Notes: generated by a model from the letters alone, not told the origin. Shown: positions 9,550 to 19,295, counted from the stretch's first letter. The stretch: DNA of 64,000 bases from Sphingobacterium corticibacter (GCF_003076635.1 NZ_QDKG01000003.1:434001-498000), one strand, 5' to 3'. Numbers and translations are program-made.

Positions 9550-9557
9550 CAAATATA
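9550..9557 (-). promoter_or_regulatory. -7 box of satD promoter
   Basis: Minus-strand TATATTTG fits TAnnTTTG. The first palindrome of the adjoining array starts 5 bp upstream of it, so a protein bound there would cover the -13 to -35 region. Confidence 0.6.
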
Positions 9558-9562
9558 ATAAA

Positions 9563-9668
9563 TTATCATCAAAATTAGTGATAATTTGATTTATCATCAA
9601 TATCAATGATAATTTTATTTATCAGCAATATTAATGATAATTTGATTTATCACTAACAAGAGTGATAA
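9563..9668. promoter_or_regulatory. Four-operator array TTATCA-N10-TGATAA, 28-bp period
   Basis: Four copies of TTATCA-N10-TGATAA stand at 9563-9584, 9591-9612, 9619-9640 and 9647-9668. All eight half sites are exact and the period is exactly 28 bp, while the 10-bp spacers vary. The same half sites can also be read as three TGATAA-N6-TTATCA palindromes. The array fills the gap between the satD promoter (minus) and the polyphosphate kinase gene (plus). Conserved half sites with drifting spacers point to protein binding rather than recent tandem duplication. Confidence 0.8.
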
Positions 9669-9749
9669 ATACGCAGCAACGAAACCTACATACAAACCAT
9701 TACGTCGTTCTATTGTTAACTATAATGTAAAAACCTAATACACAAACGC

Positions 9750-10625
9750 ATGAGTCTATACAATAATAAATACCAAGCCAAGAACGATTTTTTGATTACT
9801 GAAGCACCAACCACTATAAAACCAAAGATCAAAAAGAAAGAGGCAAAGTCTCGTTTAAAGAAAATTCGTAAAGAATTAGCCCATTTACAAGACGTGATGT
9901 ACGCACACGACCGATATAGTGTATTGATCTGTATACAAGGGATGGACACTTCGGGAAAAGATTCGCTGATTCGCAGAGTTTTCGAAAAGTTCAATGCGCG
10001 TGGCGTAGCGGTGCACAGCTTCAAAATACCCACATCCATAGAGTATCAACACGACTATCTATGGCGACATTACATCGCCCTGCCTGGAAGAGGGAAATTC
10101 AGTGTGTTTAATCGTACGCACTACGAGAATGTTTTGGTATCACGTGTACATCAACACAATTTAGCCGACGAACACCTGCCCGATGTGGTAGATACGGATC
10201 ATCTGCCGACCGATTTCTGGACTAAGCGCTTCGAACAGATCAACAATTTCGAAAAGCATTTAGCAGAAAATGGCACGATCATCTTCAAGTATTTCTTACA
10301 CATCAGTAAGGAGGAACAGAAAAACCGCATCTTAAGAAGATTGAATAATGAGGATAAAAACTGGAAATTCTCTCCAAGTGACCTATCCGAACGAAAGAAA
10401 TGGGATGAGTACATGCAATACTACGAAGATGCGATACGCCATACCAGTACGGATAACGCACCTTGGTATACCGTTCCGGCAGACAATAAATGGGTGGCGC
10501 GATACATTGTGGCTAAAATTTTGCTAGAAGTACTTTCGCAACGAAAAGACATCAAATACCCTGAATTACCAGAGAAGATCATGAATAACATCAAATCGTA
10601 CAAAAAAGAACTAGAAAACGAATAA
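9750..10625 (+). CDS. Polyphosphate kinase 2 family protein
   Basis: A 291-residue PPK2-type polyphosphate:nucleotide phosphotransferase. The P-loop is GMDTSGKD at residues 64-71, and the second motif FNRTHYENVLVSRVH matches the FNRSHYEDVLV form that I associate with class III PPK2, which phosphorylate both AMP and ADP from polyphosphate. The class assignment is by eye. It is cytoplasmic, transcribed divergently from satD across the operator array, and so may share its control. A small gene of unknown function follows 72 bp later. Confidence 0.88.
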   Translation: MSLYNNKYQAKNDFLITEAPTTIKPKIKKKEAKSRLKKIRKELAHLQDVMYAHDRYSVLICIQGMDTSGKDSLIRRVFEKFNARGVAVHSFKIPTSIEYQHDYLWRHYIALPGRGKFSVFNRTHYENVLVSRVHQHNLADEHLPDVVDTDHLPTDFWTKRFEQINNFEKHLAENGTIIFKYFLHISKEEQKNRILRRLNNEDKNWKFSPSDLSERKKWDEYMQYYEDAIRHTSTDNAPWYTVPADNKWVARYIVAKILLEVLSQRKDIKYPELPEKIMNNIKSYKKELENE

Positions 10626-10697
10626 TCACAAAAGTGTATCATTATAGCGCTGATCTAGAATATTTTACTAAATTTACAATAATATAAACCTATCATT

Positions 10698-11078
10698 ATG
10701 CAGACAAAAACAGAGTTCCTAATCTGGGACAAGATTGTATGCAGCGCTAAGAAGAGATTTGACAACAAATTATATGTCAAAAAATTAAGCGGAATAGATC
10801 CGGAGGTCTATGATAAACTGGTGCTACATATTATATTAGGATTCGCTTGCGGAGAAGATCACAACAGCATATCGACCAACTTACACAATGAACTGGAACA
10901 TATTGGTGTGAAAGTTCGTGAAGATTCATTAGACAAAGTGCTAGCCGATAAGCATGAAGTCTTTAACAGCGAGATTTACGCCGCATACATCGCCTTTAGT
11001 ATGCTCGAAAGTGGGGCTAGCGAACACGAGGTCTTGGGCTGTGTCACAGATCTTTTGGAAAACCCTGAAAAAACATAA
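10698..11078 (+). CDS. Hypothetical protein
   Basis: A 126-residue soluble protein I do not recognise. It is acidic and helical, with no signal peptide, membrane segment or catalytic motif; two Cys residues (in KIVCSAK and FACGED) are not in a metal-binding pattern. It reads like a small conserved Sphingobacteriaceae protein with normal codon use. It lies 72 bp after ppk2 on the same strand and may be co-transcribed. It is convergent with the esterase gene. Confidence 0.6.
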   Translation: MQTKTEFLIWDKIVCSAKKRFDNKLYVKKLSGIDPEVYDKLVLHIILGFACGEDHNSISTNLHNELEHIGVKVREDSLDKVLADKHEVFNSEIYAAYIAFSMLESGASEHEVLGCVTDLLENPEKT

Positions 11079-11094
11079 ACAGAACGTCTATATT

Positions 11095-11775
11095 TTATAA
11101 CGCATATCCAAACATCCAGTCGTAGATCGCATCCTGATGAAAAAGGCTTTCTACGCTGCCGTGCGTACCTCCGGGCACCACGGTTAGTGTAGCATCTGCT
11201 TCCGGATTGCACTTCTTAATGGCTTTATATATTTTCTGCGACTCGGAAAGTGGCACAACTCGATCACTATTGCCATGTTGGATCCATAATGGCACTTGCG
11301 TAAGACCACAAGCAAGCGACAGCGTGCCGCCACCACAAATGGCCACTGCTGCCGCAATTCTATCTGGATATTTGCCTGCCACATCCATCGTGCCATAAGC
11401 TCCCATACTCATTCCGCAAACATAAATACGATTTGGATCGCCACCATGGCTTTCCAACACCTCGTCCACGATATTCATCACTTTATCAGCATCCCACCCA
11501 TTCGATGTTTGCGGAGCGACCACAATCGCGTCGATTGAACGCCCCTTTTCCATGGCTCGCAAAACGCCATAACGCTTTACACGATTTATATCAGAGCCAG
11601 ACAAACTCCGCCCATGTAAGAAAACAAGGATAGGCCATTTATCAGCTTTGAGATCACTTTGGGCGGGTGTATTTACCCAATACGAATAACTACCTTTTTT
11701 ATGAACAGCCTTGAGCTGAGCATGTGCTATGGTGATGGTGACAAAGAAGAACACCAGCAAATAGATAAAACGCAT
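11095..11775 (-). CDS. Secreted alpha/beta-hydrolase (esterase-like)
   Basis: A 226-residue alpha/beta-hydrolase with the signal peptide MRFIYLLVFFFVTITIAHA. The oxyanion region PILVFLHG, the nucleophile elbow GMSMGAYG (Ser), an Asp in QHGNSDRVVP and a His in GGTHGS complete a serine-hydrolase triad. It resembles the PHB depolymerase/phospholipase-carboxylesterase group often annotated as a secreted esterase in Bacteroidota. Location is periplasmic or extracellular. The substrate is unknown. It stands alone, convergent with the small gene to its left. Confidence 0.8.
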   Translation of the reverse strand: MRFIYLLVFFFVTITIAHAQLKAVHKKGSYSYWVNTPAQSDLKADKWPILVFLHGRSLSGSDINRVKRYGVLRAMEKGRSIDAIVVAPQTSNGWDADKVMNIVDEVLESHGGDPNRIYVCGMSMGAYGTMDVAGKYPDRIAAAVAICGGGTLSLACGLTQVPLWIQHGNSDRVVPLSESQKIYKAIKKCNPEADATLTVVPGGTHGSVESLFHQDAIYDWMFGYAL

Positions 11776-11881
11776 AAATACTGACTGTTGACGATTAATA
11801 ACGATTTCGAAGATAGCAAAAATAGTCCGACAAAAATAAAATCAGTAATTTTAAGGTCTTACACGGAAAGAAGCTTTAACT

Positions 11882-13114
11882 ATGCGCATATTACATACAG
11901 CAGATTGGCATTTGGGCAAACGATTAGATTTCTTTTCCCGCATACAAGAACAGCAGGACGTACTGAATGAAATCTGCGAAATAGCAGATCAAGAAGACGT
12001 AGATGTAGTACTGGTAGCTGGCGATCTATTTGACACATTTAGCCCTCCCGTAGACGCGATCGAATTGCTATATAGTACACTAAAACGGCTGACGAATAAC
12101 GGAAAACGTCCGGTTATTGCCATCGCTGGCAACCACGATTCTGCGGATAGAATTGATGCTCCCGATCCATTAGCCCGTGCTTGCGGAATTATATTTGTCG
12201 GTTATCCCAATGCACAGCTTAATGCATCAGCCACCTCCCAAGGATTTAGCATAACCCACACCGATAAGGGTTTTCTAGAATTACTACTTCCTCGTTTTAA
12301 TTATCCATTGCGTATCATTGCCACGCCATATGCCAATGAGCTTCGTTTGAAGCAATATCTTGGCGAAGGCGATGATCGAGACATTAAACTGCATGAAATA
12401 TTAGCAACGCATTGGCATGATCTTGCCGCTAGGTACTGTGACGTACATGGCGTAAATCTATTAATAACACATTTATACATGATGAGGCGCGGTGGCGAAA
12501 TGCTGGAAGAACCAGAAGGCGAAAAACCACTCAAAATAGGAAACGCAGATCTGATCTACACCGACGCTATTCCATCGCAGATACAATATACCGCATTAGG
12601 TCATTTACATCGCCATCACCAGTTGGGAACAGCATCGTCGCCCATTGTATACTCTGGTAGCCCTCTCGCCTATTCATTTTCCGAGGCAGGACAAGAAAAA
12701 AAAGTCATCCTAGTCGATCTAGCGCCCAACGAAAATGCCCAATATGCGCAGCAACGCTTACATGGAGGCCGAACGCTAGTACGCAAACGATTTGATGATA
12801 TCACTACAGCAGTAGAATGGTTGCAGAATAATCCAAATACCTTGGTAGAGCTGACCATGGTCAGCGATACTTTCATGACCTCAGCCGAGTTAAAAAGTTT
12901 GCAAGAAGCACACGATGGCATCATACATATTATACCAATCGTGCAAAGTAGTACCAGCTCGCTTGCCACTGAAAAACCCCTTGCCGACTTGGAGAAAGAT
13001 GTAAAATCACTTTTTGTAGATTACTTTCAAAGTCGCTATGGCCAACAGCCTAACGATGAACTACTATCGTTGTTTGAAGAAATTAATGGTGAACTAGACA
13101 GGTCAGAATCTTAA
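11882..13114 (+). CDS. sbcD: Exonuclease subunit SbcD
   Basis: A 410-residue Mre11-type nuclease subunit. The metallophosphoesterase motifs are clear: MRILHTADWHLGK, VLVAGDLFD, IAGNHDS, and GHLHRHH. With SbcC it forms an ATP-dependent double-strand exonuclease and hairpin endonuclease that processes DNA ends and palindromes. The SbcC gene follows after 18 bp, the usual order. Confidence 0.95.
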   Translation: MRILHTADWHLGKRLDFFSRIQEQQDVLNEICEIADQEDVDVVLVAGDLFDTFSPPVDAIELLYSTLKRLTNNGKRPVIAIAGNHDSADRIDAPDPLARACGIIFVGYPNAQLNASATSQGFSITHTDKGFLELLLPRFNYPLRIIATPYANELRLKQYLGEGDDRDIKLHEILATHWHDLAARYCDVHGVNLLITHLYMMRRGGEMLEEPEGEKPLKIGNADLIYTDAIPSQIQYTALGHLHRHHQLGTASSPIVYSGSPLAYSFSEAGQEKKVILVDLAPNENAQYAQQRLHGGRTLVRKRFDDITTAVEWLQNNPNTLVELTMVSDTFMTSAELKSLQEAHDGIIHIIPIVQSSTSSLATEKPLADLEKDVKSLFVDYFQSRYGQQPNDELLSLFEEINGELDRSES

Positions 13115-13132
13115 CACCCCAAAATTGCTTAC

Positions 13133-16100
13133 ATGTTACCTATATATTTAAGTATTGAAGGATTTTACTCCTATCAGGAAAAGCAGGAAATCGATTTTAC
13201 CGCGCTAACCGAGGGAGGTCTGTTTGGTATTTTCGGCAGTGTTGGGTCGGGAAAATCATCCATTCTGGAAGCGATCAGTCTCGCACTTTACGGCGATACC
13301 GAACGCCTGAATAAGACAGATAAGCGTGGGTACAATATGCTGAATCTTAAATCTGCACAGGCAAAAATTGTGTTTGATTTCCTAAATTTTGAGGGCAAGA
13401 AATTTCGATTTACCGCACAATGGCGACGTAGACCCAACAAATTTGAAGACACCAGCACCATCGAACGCGCTGCTTACGTATCTGATCAGGATCGCTGGAT
13501 TCCTTTGGAGTCTGCCGATGGCTCATTAGTAACCAACCTTTCCTACGCTAACTTCCGACGTACCATCATCATCCCGCAAGGTCAATTCAAAGAATTTTTG
13601 GAGCTAAAAGGCAAAGAACGTTCCGAGATGCTGAAAGAAATATTTCAGCTGAACCGCTATGATTTAGGACCAAAGGTTTCAACTCTGCAAAGCGCAAATA
13701 GCCAAAAACTCGAAAATCTAAAAGGAGCTCTATCCGGATTTGAAGGCATATCTGTAGAAGTTCTGCAAGAGAAAGAGCAGCAACTAAATACAAATAGAGA
13801 GCAGCTCACAAAGTCCAAAACAGAGTTAGATCTATTGCAAACGCAGGTTCAGATCTTAAAAGAAGCGGCAGAGCGTCATCAAGAGTTGGCCGACAAAAAA
13901 CGGGATCTCAATAATGTGTTGCAGCAAAAGGAAAAGATTGATCAATTGCGCCATGAATTAAAGATCTACGAACAAACAGCCAATCTGTTCCGTGAGCCCA
14001 TGGCTTCTCGCCAACGTTTGGAAAGGGAAAAAGAAGCTGTAGGCTTGCGGGTAGAGCACCTTCAAGGACAGCGCAAAACACTTTCAGAAGAAATTGATGT
14101 ATTACAAGAAAGTTTGCGTGTCGTAGAGCTAAATTACAAACAGATCGAACGCATGCGTCAGGAACAAATCGACTTACAAAACCTGATTCATATTCGTAAA
14201 AATGAAACCATTTTACAGCAAGAGCAGGCCAATTTAAAAAAAGGAGAACCTTTCGTAGAAAAGTCAAAGCAGGAACTGGTAGACAACAACGAGTCATTAG
14301 CAAAAGCAGAGCTAAAGTTAGAGGATCTAAAATCAAATAGATTTGAGGCTTCGGAACTCCTAGAGATCGAAGCTTGGTATTTAGGTAAAGACAATTTAGA
14401 TAGCCAGATTAAGTCCATCAATCTGCAGAAAAAACAATTGCAAGACGAATTAAAGGCTATCCAACGGCAATTTGAAGTCAAAGGCTTCAAAGAAGCAGGC
14501 TGGGAAGAGGAGATCAAAGCACGGGAAAACCTGCTGCAAGATGCCATGTCGCAATTACGAGAGCAAGAAACACATCTACAAGTACAAGTACGCTTAGGCG
14601 ATTTTGCACACAGCTTGCAGGATGGAGAAGCATGTCCTCTATGCGGAGCGTTAGAGCACCCACAACCTATGTCGGGCGAGCAAGCTATTCGAGAAATGGA
14701 ACATGTTTCAGCAGAGAAAACTAAACATACAGAGCAGCAAACAGCTATTCAGCAACTTACTAATGAGCTCGCACGCCTTTCCAACACCGCACAGAACAAG
14801 ACAGAAAATTTGGAAAAGCTCGAAAGTGATCTTAGCGCTTTGGAATTACAAATGACCAAGCATAAAGAAACTTTCCGCTGGGATCTGTACTCTCCCGAAG
14901 ACAAATCCTTATTTGGTGAGCAAAAACTGAAAAATAAAAAAACCGAGGAAGCGATTCAGAATCTAGAATCCGAAATAAAACAGCTTCGTTCGGCATCTAT
15001 CCAGAAGGCAGATGAGGTAGCACGATTTGAAAAAAGGTTACAAACCATTATTGAGCAGATTTCAGTAGCCAAACGATTGATTGCGCAATACTCCGAGCAG
15101 CTACATACGCTAGACGAAGTCCTGTATAAAAGCTACAGCGAAGCTGACTTAATCAACCTAAAGCAGCAAACAGAGTTAAACATCGCTCGCACCATCGAAG
15201 ATTACGAACTGCTAACGGGGCGTGTTAATCAAAAAAAGAATGCATTTGCGGATATTGCAGGTCAATATCAATTATCTAAAGAGCAGTTTGGCATTTTACG
15301 AGAGACACTTGCCGCTAGTCGCGCAGAGATTGCACAATTATTAGCCAGCAACCATTACGATGACTTAGCGCAGGTCCAACAAATTTTAGACAAAGATCTA
15401 CCTGTCAATCAAATACGTGGCGAGATTCAAGAATTTGATATTCAGCAGCAGGTGTTGGAGCGTCAAGTGGAAAATCTGACCATCCGTACACAGCACGACG
15501 ATTATACGCCAGAAAAGTTTGTAGAAACGCGCGATCGCTATGTCGTACAACATTCGGCCTACGAAGAAGAATTGGCAGCTTTTGGTGGACTGGAGCGCGA
15601 GTTAGGACATCTCACAGTAGAATTTGCCAAAAAAGAAAAGCTCCATGAGCAATTTGACGCGCTCAGCAAACGGGCAGATCACCTCAAGATAATGGACAAC
15701 CTATTCCGAGGCAATGGTTTTGTCAATTACATTTCTACCATTCACATGCAACGCTTGTGCGAGATCGCAAATCTGCGATTCCATCGGCTCACTAAGAACC
15801 AACTCAGCCTTAGCGTTAGTGATACGAATGATTTCGAAGTAATCGATAATTTGAATAATGGTCACCACCGATCGGTCAAAACTTTATCAGGTGGTCAGAG
15901 TTTTCAAGCGTCGCTCTGCTTGGCATTAGCGCTAGCAGAAAATATCCAGTCGCTCAACAAAGCAGATAAAAACTTCTTCTTCATCGATGAAGGGTTTGGC
16001 ACACAAGATCACGAAAGTATCAATACCGTATTCGATACGTTACAGTATTTGCATCAGGAAAATCGCGTAGTAGGCATTATATCGCACGTAGAAGAGCTGA

Positions 16101-16174
16101 AAGAGCGAATGCCAAGAGCAGTTACGGTTACCAAAGATTTTGAACGAGGTAGTTTAGTGAATCAAAGCTATTAA
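13133..16174 (+). CDS. sbcC: Exonuclease subunit SbcC (SMC-like ATPase)
   Basis: A 1013-residue Rad50-type ATPase. Walker A GSVGSGKSS is at residues 35-43. Long coiled coils flank a zinc hook, CPLCG at 501-505. The C-terminal head has the signature LSGGQSFQASL and a Walker B FFIDEGFGTQD. Partner of SbcD in DNA end processing. Length and domain order are normal for the family. No frameshift is seen. Confidence 0.95.
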   Translation: MLPIYLSIEGFYSYQEKQEIDFTALTEGGLFGIFGSVGSGKSSILEAISLALYGDTERLNKTDKRGYNMLNLKSAQAKIVFDFLNFEGKKFRFTAQWRRRPNKFEDTSTIERAAYVSDQDRWIPLESADGSLVTNLSYANFRRTIIIPQGQFKEFLELKGKERSEMLKEIFQLNRYDLGPKVSTLQSANSQKLENLKGALSGFEGISVEVLQEKEQQLNTNREQLTKSKTELDLLQTQVQILKEAAERHQELADKKRDLNNVLQQKEKIDQLRHELKIYEQTANLFREPMASRQRLEREKEAVGLRVEHLQGQRKTLSEEIDVLQESLRVVELNYKQIERMRQEQIDLQNLIHIRKNETILQQEQANLKKGEPFVEKSKQELVDNNESLAKAELKLEDLKSNRFEASELLEIEAWYLGKDNLDSQIKSINLQKKQLQDELKAIQRQFEVKGFKEAGWEEEIKARENLLQDAMSQLREQETHLQVQVRLGDFAHSLQDGEACPLCGALEHPQPMSGEQAIREMEHVSAEKTKHTEQQTAIQQLTNELARLSNTAQNKTENLEKLESDLSALELQMTKHKETFRWDLYSPEDKSLFGEQKLKNKKTEEAIQNLESEIKQLRSASIQKADEVARFEKRLQTIIEQISVAKRLIAQYSEQLHTLDEVLYKSYSEADLINLKQQTELNIARTIEDYELLTGRVNQKKNAFADIAGQYQLSKEQFGILRETLAASRAEIAQLLASNHYDDLAQVQQILDKDLPVNQIRGEIQEFDIQQQVLERQVENLTIRTQHDDYTPEKFVETRDRYVVQHSAYEEELAAFGGLERELGHLTVEFAKKEKLHEQFDALSKRADHLKIMDNLFRGNGFVNYISTIHMQRLCEIANLRFHRLTKNQLSLSVSDTNDFEVIDNLNNGHHRSVKTLSGGQSFQASLCLALALAENIQSLNKADKNFFFIDEGFGTQDHESINTVFDTLQYLHQENRVVGIISHVEELKERMPRAVTVTKDFERGSLVNQSY

Positions 16175-16187
16175 ATATTGGGTACGT

Positions 16188-16913
16188 TTATTTTGTAAAC
16201 GCACCTTCGGCTTTAGCAATTCGTCCTTCCTGATCATACAAAGTCAGCAAAACGGTGTATTCGCCCGCAGGCGCATCATCGACGTGTACATGTTCGTGAA
16301 AGGTAATGGTCAATTGATCTTTTATGGAAGGTTTATCAAAGCTCACATCTTTTGAAAAATGCTCACCTTCAATCAGAACTTCTACGCGATCGATTTTACT
16401 GATCGCTGTTAGTTCAGCTTCTAAGTGAAGATCATTCCCTTTTTTGTTTATACCTACATCTAGCGCACCGATAATGGGGATGGTATTATCTAATACCACG
16501 TCGATCAAAATCGAATCTCTATGCTCGAGCGATTGAACATCTTCCACGGATAATATCAACCAATATTTACCAGAACGCACTGTAGTAGGAACTTGAAACT
16601 GCTGAGAAAGTGTATAATTCTGCTGGCCTTTCACATCTGCGATGCAGGGCCAATCCATTTCTATTAGCATTCCTTCGCTATTCTTAAGCTCGAAAGATAT
16701 AAAATCGATCGCCTTATCCAATGCTATATCTGCTTTTAACAAGCCGGGTTGTCCCAACGCAATTTGTCCATCTTTACTTTGGTCAATACGAAGGCCTGAT
16801 ATTGGTGAATCGTTAAAATTTTGTTGGCATGAAACCGCAAAACATAATAAGGAAATAGGAAACACTCGAAAAAAGCAATACCAGCTAAGGTGTAGAAACG
16901 ATCTATTCATCAT
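16188..16913 (-). CDS. Lipoprotein, DUF4625-like
   Basis: A 241-residue lipoprotein with a signal sequence ending in the lipobox FAVSC, cysteine near residue 29. The mature protein is predicted as two immunoglobulin-like beta-sandwich repeats: LRSG..KYWLILSVEDVQS in the first half and HEHVHVDDAPAGEYTVLLTLYDQEG in the second. The latter resembles DUF4625 domains of Bacteroidota surface lipoproteins. Function is unknown. A TATATTTG promoter box lies at 16936-16943. It is convergent with sbcC (13 bp apart) and has no obvious operon partner. Confidence 0.65.
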   Translation of the reverse strand: MMNRSFLHLSWYCFFRVFPISLLCFAVSCQQNFNDSPISGLRIDQSKDGQIALGQPGLLKADIALDKAIDFISFELKNSEGMLIEMDWPCIADVKGQQNYTLSQQFQVPTTVRSGKYWLILSVEDVQSLEHRDSILIDVVLDNTIPIIGALDVGINKKGNDLHLEAELTAISKIDRVEVLIEGEHFSKDVSFDKPSIKDQLTITFHEHVHVDDAPAGEYTVLLTLYDQEGRIAKAEGAFTK

Positions 16914-16935
16914 ATTTGGGATATCGGGATACCAT

Positions 16936-16943
16936 CAAATATA
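16936..16943 (-). promoter_or_regulatory. -7 box of the DUF4625-like lipoprotein promoter
   Basis: Minus-strand TATATTTG matches TAnnTTTG, 22 bp upstream of the ATG. Confidence 0.5.
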
Positions 16944-16997
16944 AATAAATATTACACACAAACGCAACATTGTGTCAAAACAATGATTCGAAAGTTC

Positions 16998-17948
16998 CTA
17001 ATACTTCTTAGGATAATCTGTCATGAATTCAAAGCTGTAGTCAGGATGTTGCTTCAAACTATCAATAAGTGCCGCTAATTTATGTTGCGCTTTTGGTAAT
17101 TGAAACATATCATCATGCATCAATAGAACGACATTATTTGGATACAGACTTATATTTTTATCCAAATAGCTCTTCATCGCTTTGTATGTCATGTCTACAG
17201 ACTGCTCAGACTCACCAGTTCTTCCATTAATGCGCCACTCTACATCCCATCCGAAAACTTGAAAACCATCCTCGTGAAGCATCTCTGCTGTAGTACCACC
17301 ATTTCGACCATCCAACCGCTTTACATCACCAAACATCCAGATGTTTCTTCCTGGTAAACGTGCTACCTTATGCTTTAACCCTAATTCTTCCTGAGCTCTT
17401 ACAAAATCGGTGTATGCAGCAGTAGGATCACTGTAGAATGTCTGGTAGCGGTGATTAGCATGCGTATAGCTATGATTATAAGCCTCTACAAGTGGATTCT
17501 CCAAATACTTTTGTAGAGATCTGCTCAGCATTTTACTCATTTTAGCATGTTTTCCTATGAGAAATACGCTGCTCTTTACGCCTTTCGCAGTCACAATAGA
17601 ATCAATCGCCAAGCTACCTAATAGCGGCCCATCATCAAAAGTAAGATAGATATGTTTTGGTTTTTTCTTTAGCTCGCGATAAATCGAGTCTTTCAACATT
17701 GCGCGAGCAACCTTCGGTTCAATTTTATTGATCGAATCTACAGGTGGAAAATATAGCAAACCTTTTTTTAGCGAATCCAACTTATCCATCAGCAGACTTG
17801 GCGGAGCCAATATAGCAGGATCTGCACTTATAGAATCGTAAACCACCGACGTCAACGCTTTACTAGACGTAGAATTACATCCAGTCGACAGAAGCACTAA
17901 ACTACAAAGAGCAAAACAAAAAAATAGAAACCTACTACGCATAATCAT
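16998..17948 (-). CDS. Polysaccharide deacetylase family lipoprotein
   Basis: A 316-residue NodB-homology protein. Motif 1 is TFDDGP in IYLTFDDGPLLGS, motif 2 is the metal-binding HSYTH, and later GWDVEWR and VLLMHDD correspond to the remaining carbohydrate-esterase family 4 motifs. The N-terminus has a lipobox (LLSTGC), so it is probably lipid-anchored. Members de-N-acetylate peptidoglycan or other amino sugar polymers. The target here is not evident. It is monocistronic and divergent from ychF. Confidence 0.85.
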   Translation of the reverse strand: MIMRSRFLFFCFALCSLVLLSTGCNSTSSKALTSVVYDSISADPAILAPPSLLMDKLDSLKKGLLYFPPVDSINKIEPKVARAMLKDSIYRELKKKPKHIYLTFDDGPLLGSLAIDSIVTAKGVKSSVFLIGKHAKMSKMLSRSLQKYLENPLVEAYNHSYTHANHRYQTFYSDPTAAYTDFVRAQEELGLKHKVARLPGRNIWMFGDVKRLDGRNGGTTAEMLHEDGFQVFGWDVEWRINGRTGESEQSVDMTYKAMKSYLDKNISLYPNNVVLLMHDDMFQLPKAQHKLAALIDSLKQHPDYSFEFMTDYPKKY

Positions 17949-18100
17949 AACAGCAGCAAAAAAAGCAGACCATCATTCGATGGTCAAACATGTGATAATT
18001 TCAATCGCAAAAATACAAAAAAAGGATGTCCGAATTATAATAATAAAAAGGTATTTATCGGTTATAGACTATCCGCATCTTACAATGTCTTTCAAATTAT

Positions 18101-18108
18101 TATCTTTG
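18101..18108 (+). promoter_or_regulatory. -7 box of ychF promoter
   Basis: TATCTTTG fits TAnnTTTG, 20 bp before the ychF ATG. Confidence 0.5.
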
Positions 18109-18128
18109 CACAAATTTTTAGGACTTTT

Positions 18129-19229
18129 ATGGCATTACAATGTGGAATCGTCGGTTTACCAAACGTAGGTAAATCTACCTTATTTAACTGCTTATCAAAT
18201 GCGAAGGCACAAGCTGCCAATTTCCCATTTTGTACGATAGAACCCAACGTGGGCGTAATTACCGTTCCGGATGATCGTTTGAAAACGTTGACAGAATTAG
18301 TAAATCCACAACGCGTTGTTCCCAATACCATTGAGATCGTAGATATTGCGGGTTTAGTAAAAGGTGCATCGAAAGGTGAAGGGCTTGGGAATCAGTTTTT
18401 AGGAAATATTCGCACTACGAATGCTATTATCCATGTTCTACGTTGTTTTGATGACGGTAATGTGATCCATGTGGATGGATCTGTAGACCCAATCCGCGAC
18501 AAAGAGATCATCGATACTGAGCTGCAGCTAAAAGATTTGGATACCGTAGTAAAACGCATCCAAAAAGTAGAGAAAATGGCGAAGACTGGTGGCGATAAGG
18601 ATGCTAAGAAGACATATGAAATCCTTTCTGTAATCAAAACTCATTTGGAATCGGGCAAATCTGCTCGTACTGCTCCAATACAAGAAGAGGATTTGGAGTT
18701 TATCGAAGAGCTTTCTTTACTGACTAGCAAGCCCGTACTTTATGTGTGTAATGTCGATGAAGCTTCCGTTAATACCGGCAATGCTTATGTAGAGCGTGTA
18801 AAAGAAGCCGTAAAAGAGGAGAACGCTAGCGTTTTAGTAATCTCTGCGCAGATTGAGTCAGAAATTGCACAATTGGAAGATTACGAAGAGCGTCAAATGT
18901 TCTTAGACGATCTTGGCTTGACAGAATCTGGTGTAAATAAACTGATCCGTGCAGCGTACGATCTTTTGGATTTGGCAACCTATTTCACGGCGGGAGTACA
19001 AGAAGTGCGTGCATGGACGATTGAAAAAGGATATACTGCACCGCAAGCTGCTGGTGTAATTCACACCGATTTCGAGAAAGGTTTTATTCGCGCTGAGGTA
19101 ATCAAATTTGCTGATTTTGTAAGCTTCGGTTCAGAAGCTGCAGTCAAAGAGGCGGGTAAACTTGCTGTAGAAGGCAAAACTTACATAGTACAGGATGGTG
19201 ACATCATGCACTTCCGCTTCAACGTATAA
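18129..19229 (+). CDS. ychF: Redox-regulated ATPase YchF
   Basis: A 366-residue Obg-family P-loop protein that binds ATP rather than GTP and associates with ribosomes; in other bacteria it tempers the oxidative stress response. The P-loop GLPNVGKST is at residues 8-16, DIAGLVKGA is the switch motif, and the C-terminal TGS domain is present (VRAWTIEKGYTAPQAAGVIHTDFEKGF). Full length. accA follows 66 bp later. Confidence 0.97.
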   Translation: MALQCGIVGLPNVGKSTLFNCLSNAKAQAANFPFCTIEPNVGVITVPDDRLKTLTELVNPQRVVPNTIEIVDIAGLVKGASKGEGLGNQFLGNIRTTNAIIHVLRCFDDGNVIHVDGSVDPIRDKEIIDTELQLKDLDTVVKRIQKVEKMAKTGGDKDAKKTYEILSVIKTHLESGKSARTAPIQEEDLEFIEELSLLTSKPVLYVCNVDEASVNTGNAYVERVKEAVKEENASVLVISAQIESEIAQLEDYEERQMFLDDLGLTESGVNKLIRAAYDLLDLATYFTAGVQEVRAWTIEKGYTAPQAAGVIHTDFEKGFIRAEVIKFADFVSFGSEAAVKEAGKLAVEGKTYIVQDGDIMHFRFNV

Positions 19230-19295
19230 ACCCTCATTTAATACTAATCTAAAATCACTATCTTAGCTTTTCGGCAAGCATAGTAAACAAATTAT

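Noticed and set aside
9563..9668. CRISPR array or tandem duplication
   Set aside because: The period is 28 bp, but only the 6-bp half sites are conserved, not a whole repeat unit with unique 30-bp spacers; no cas genes are near. It fits an operator array better.
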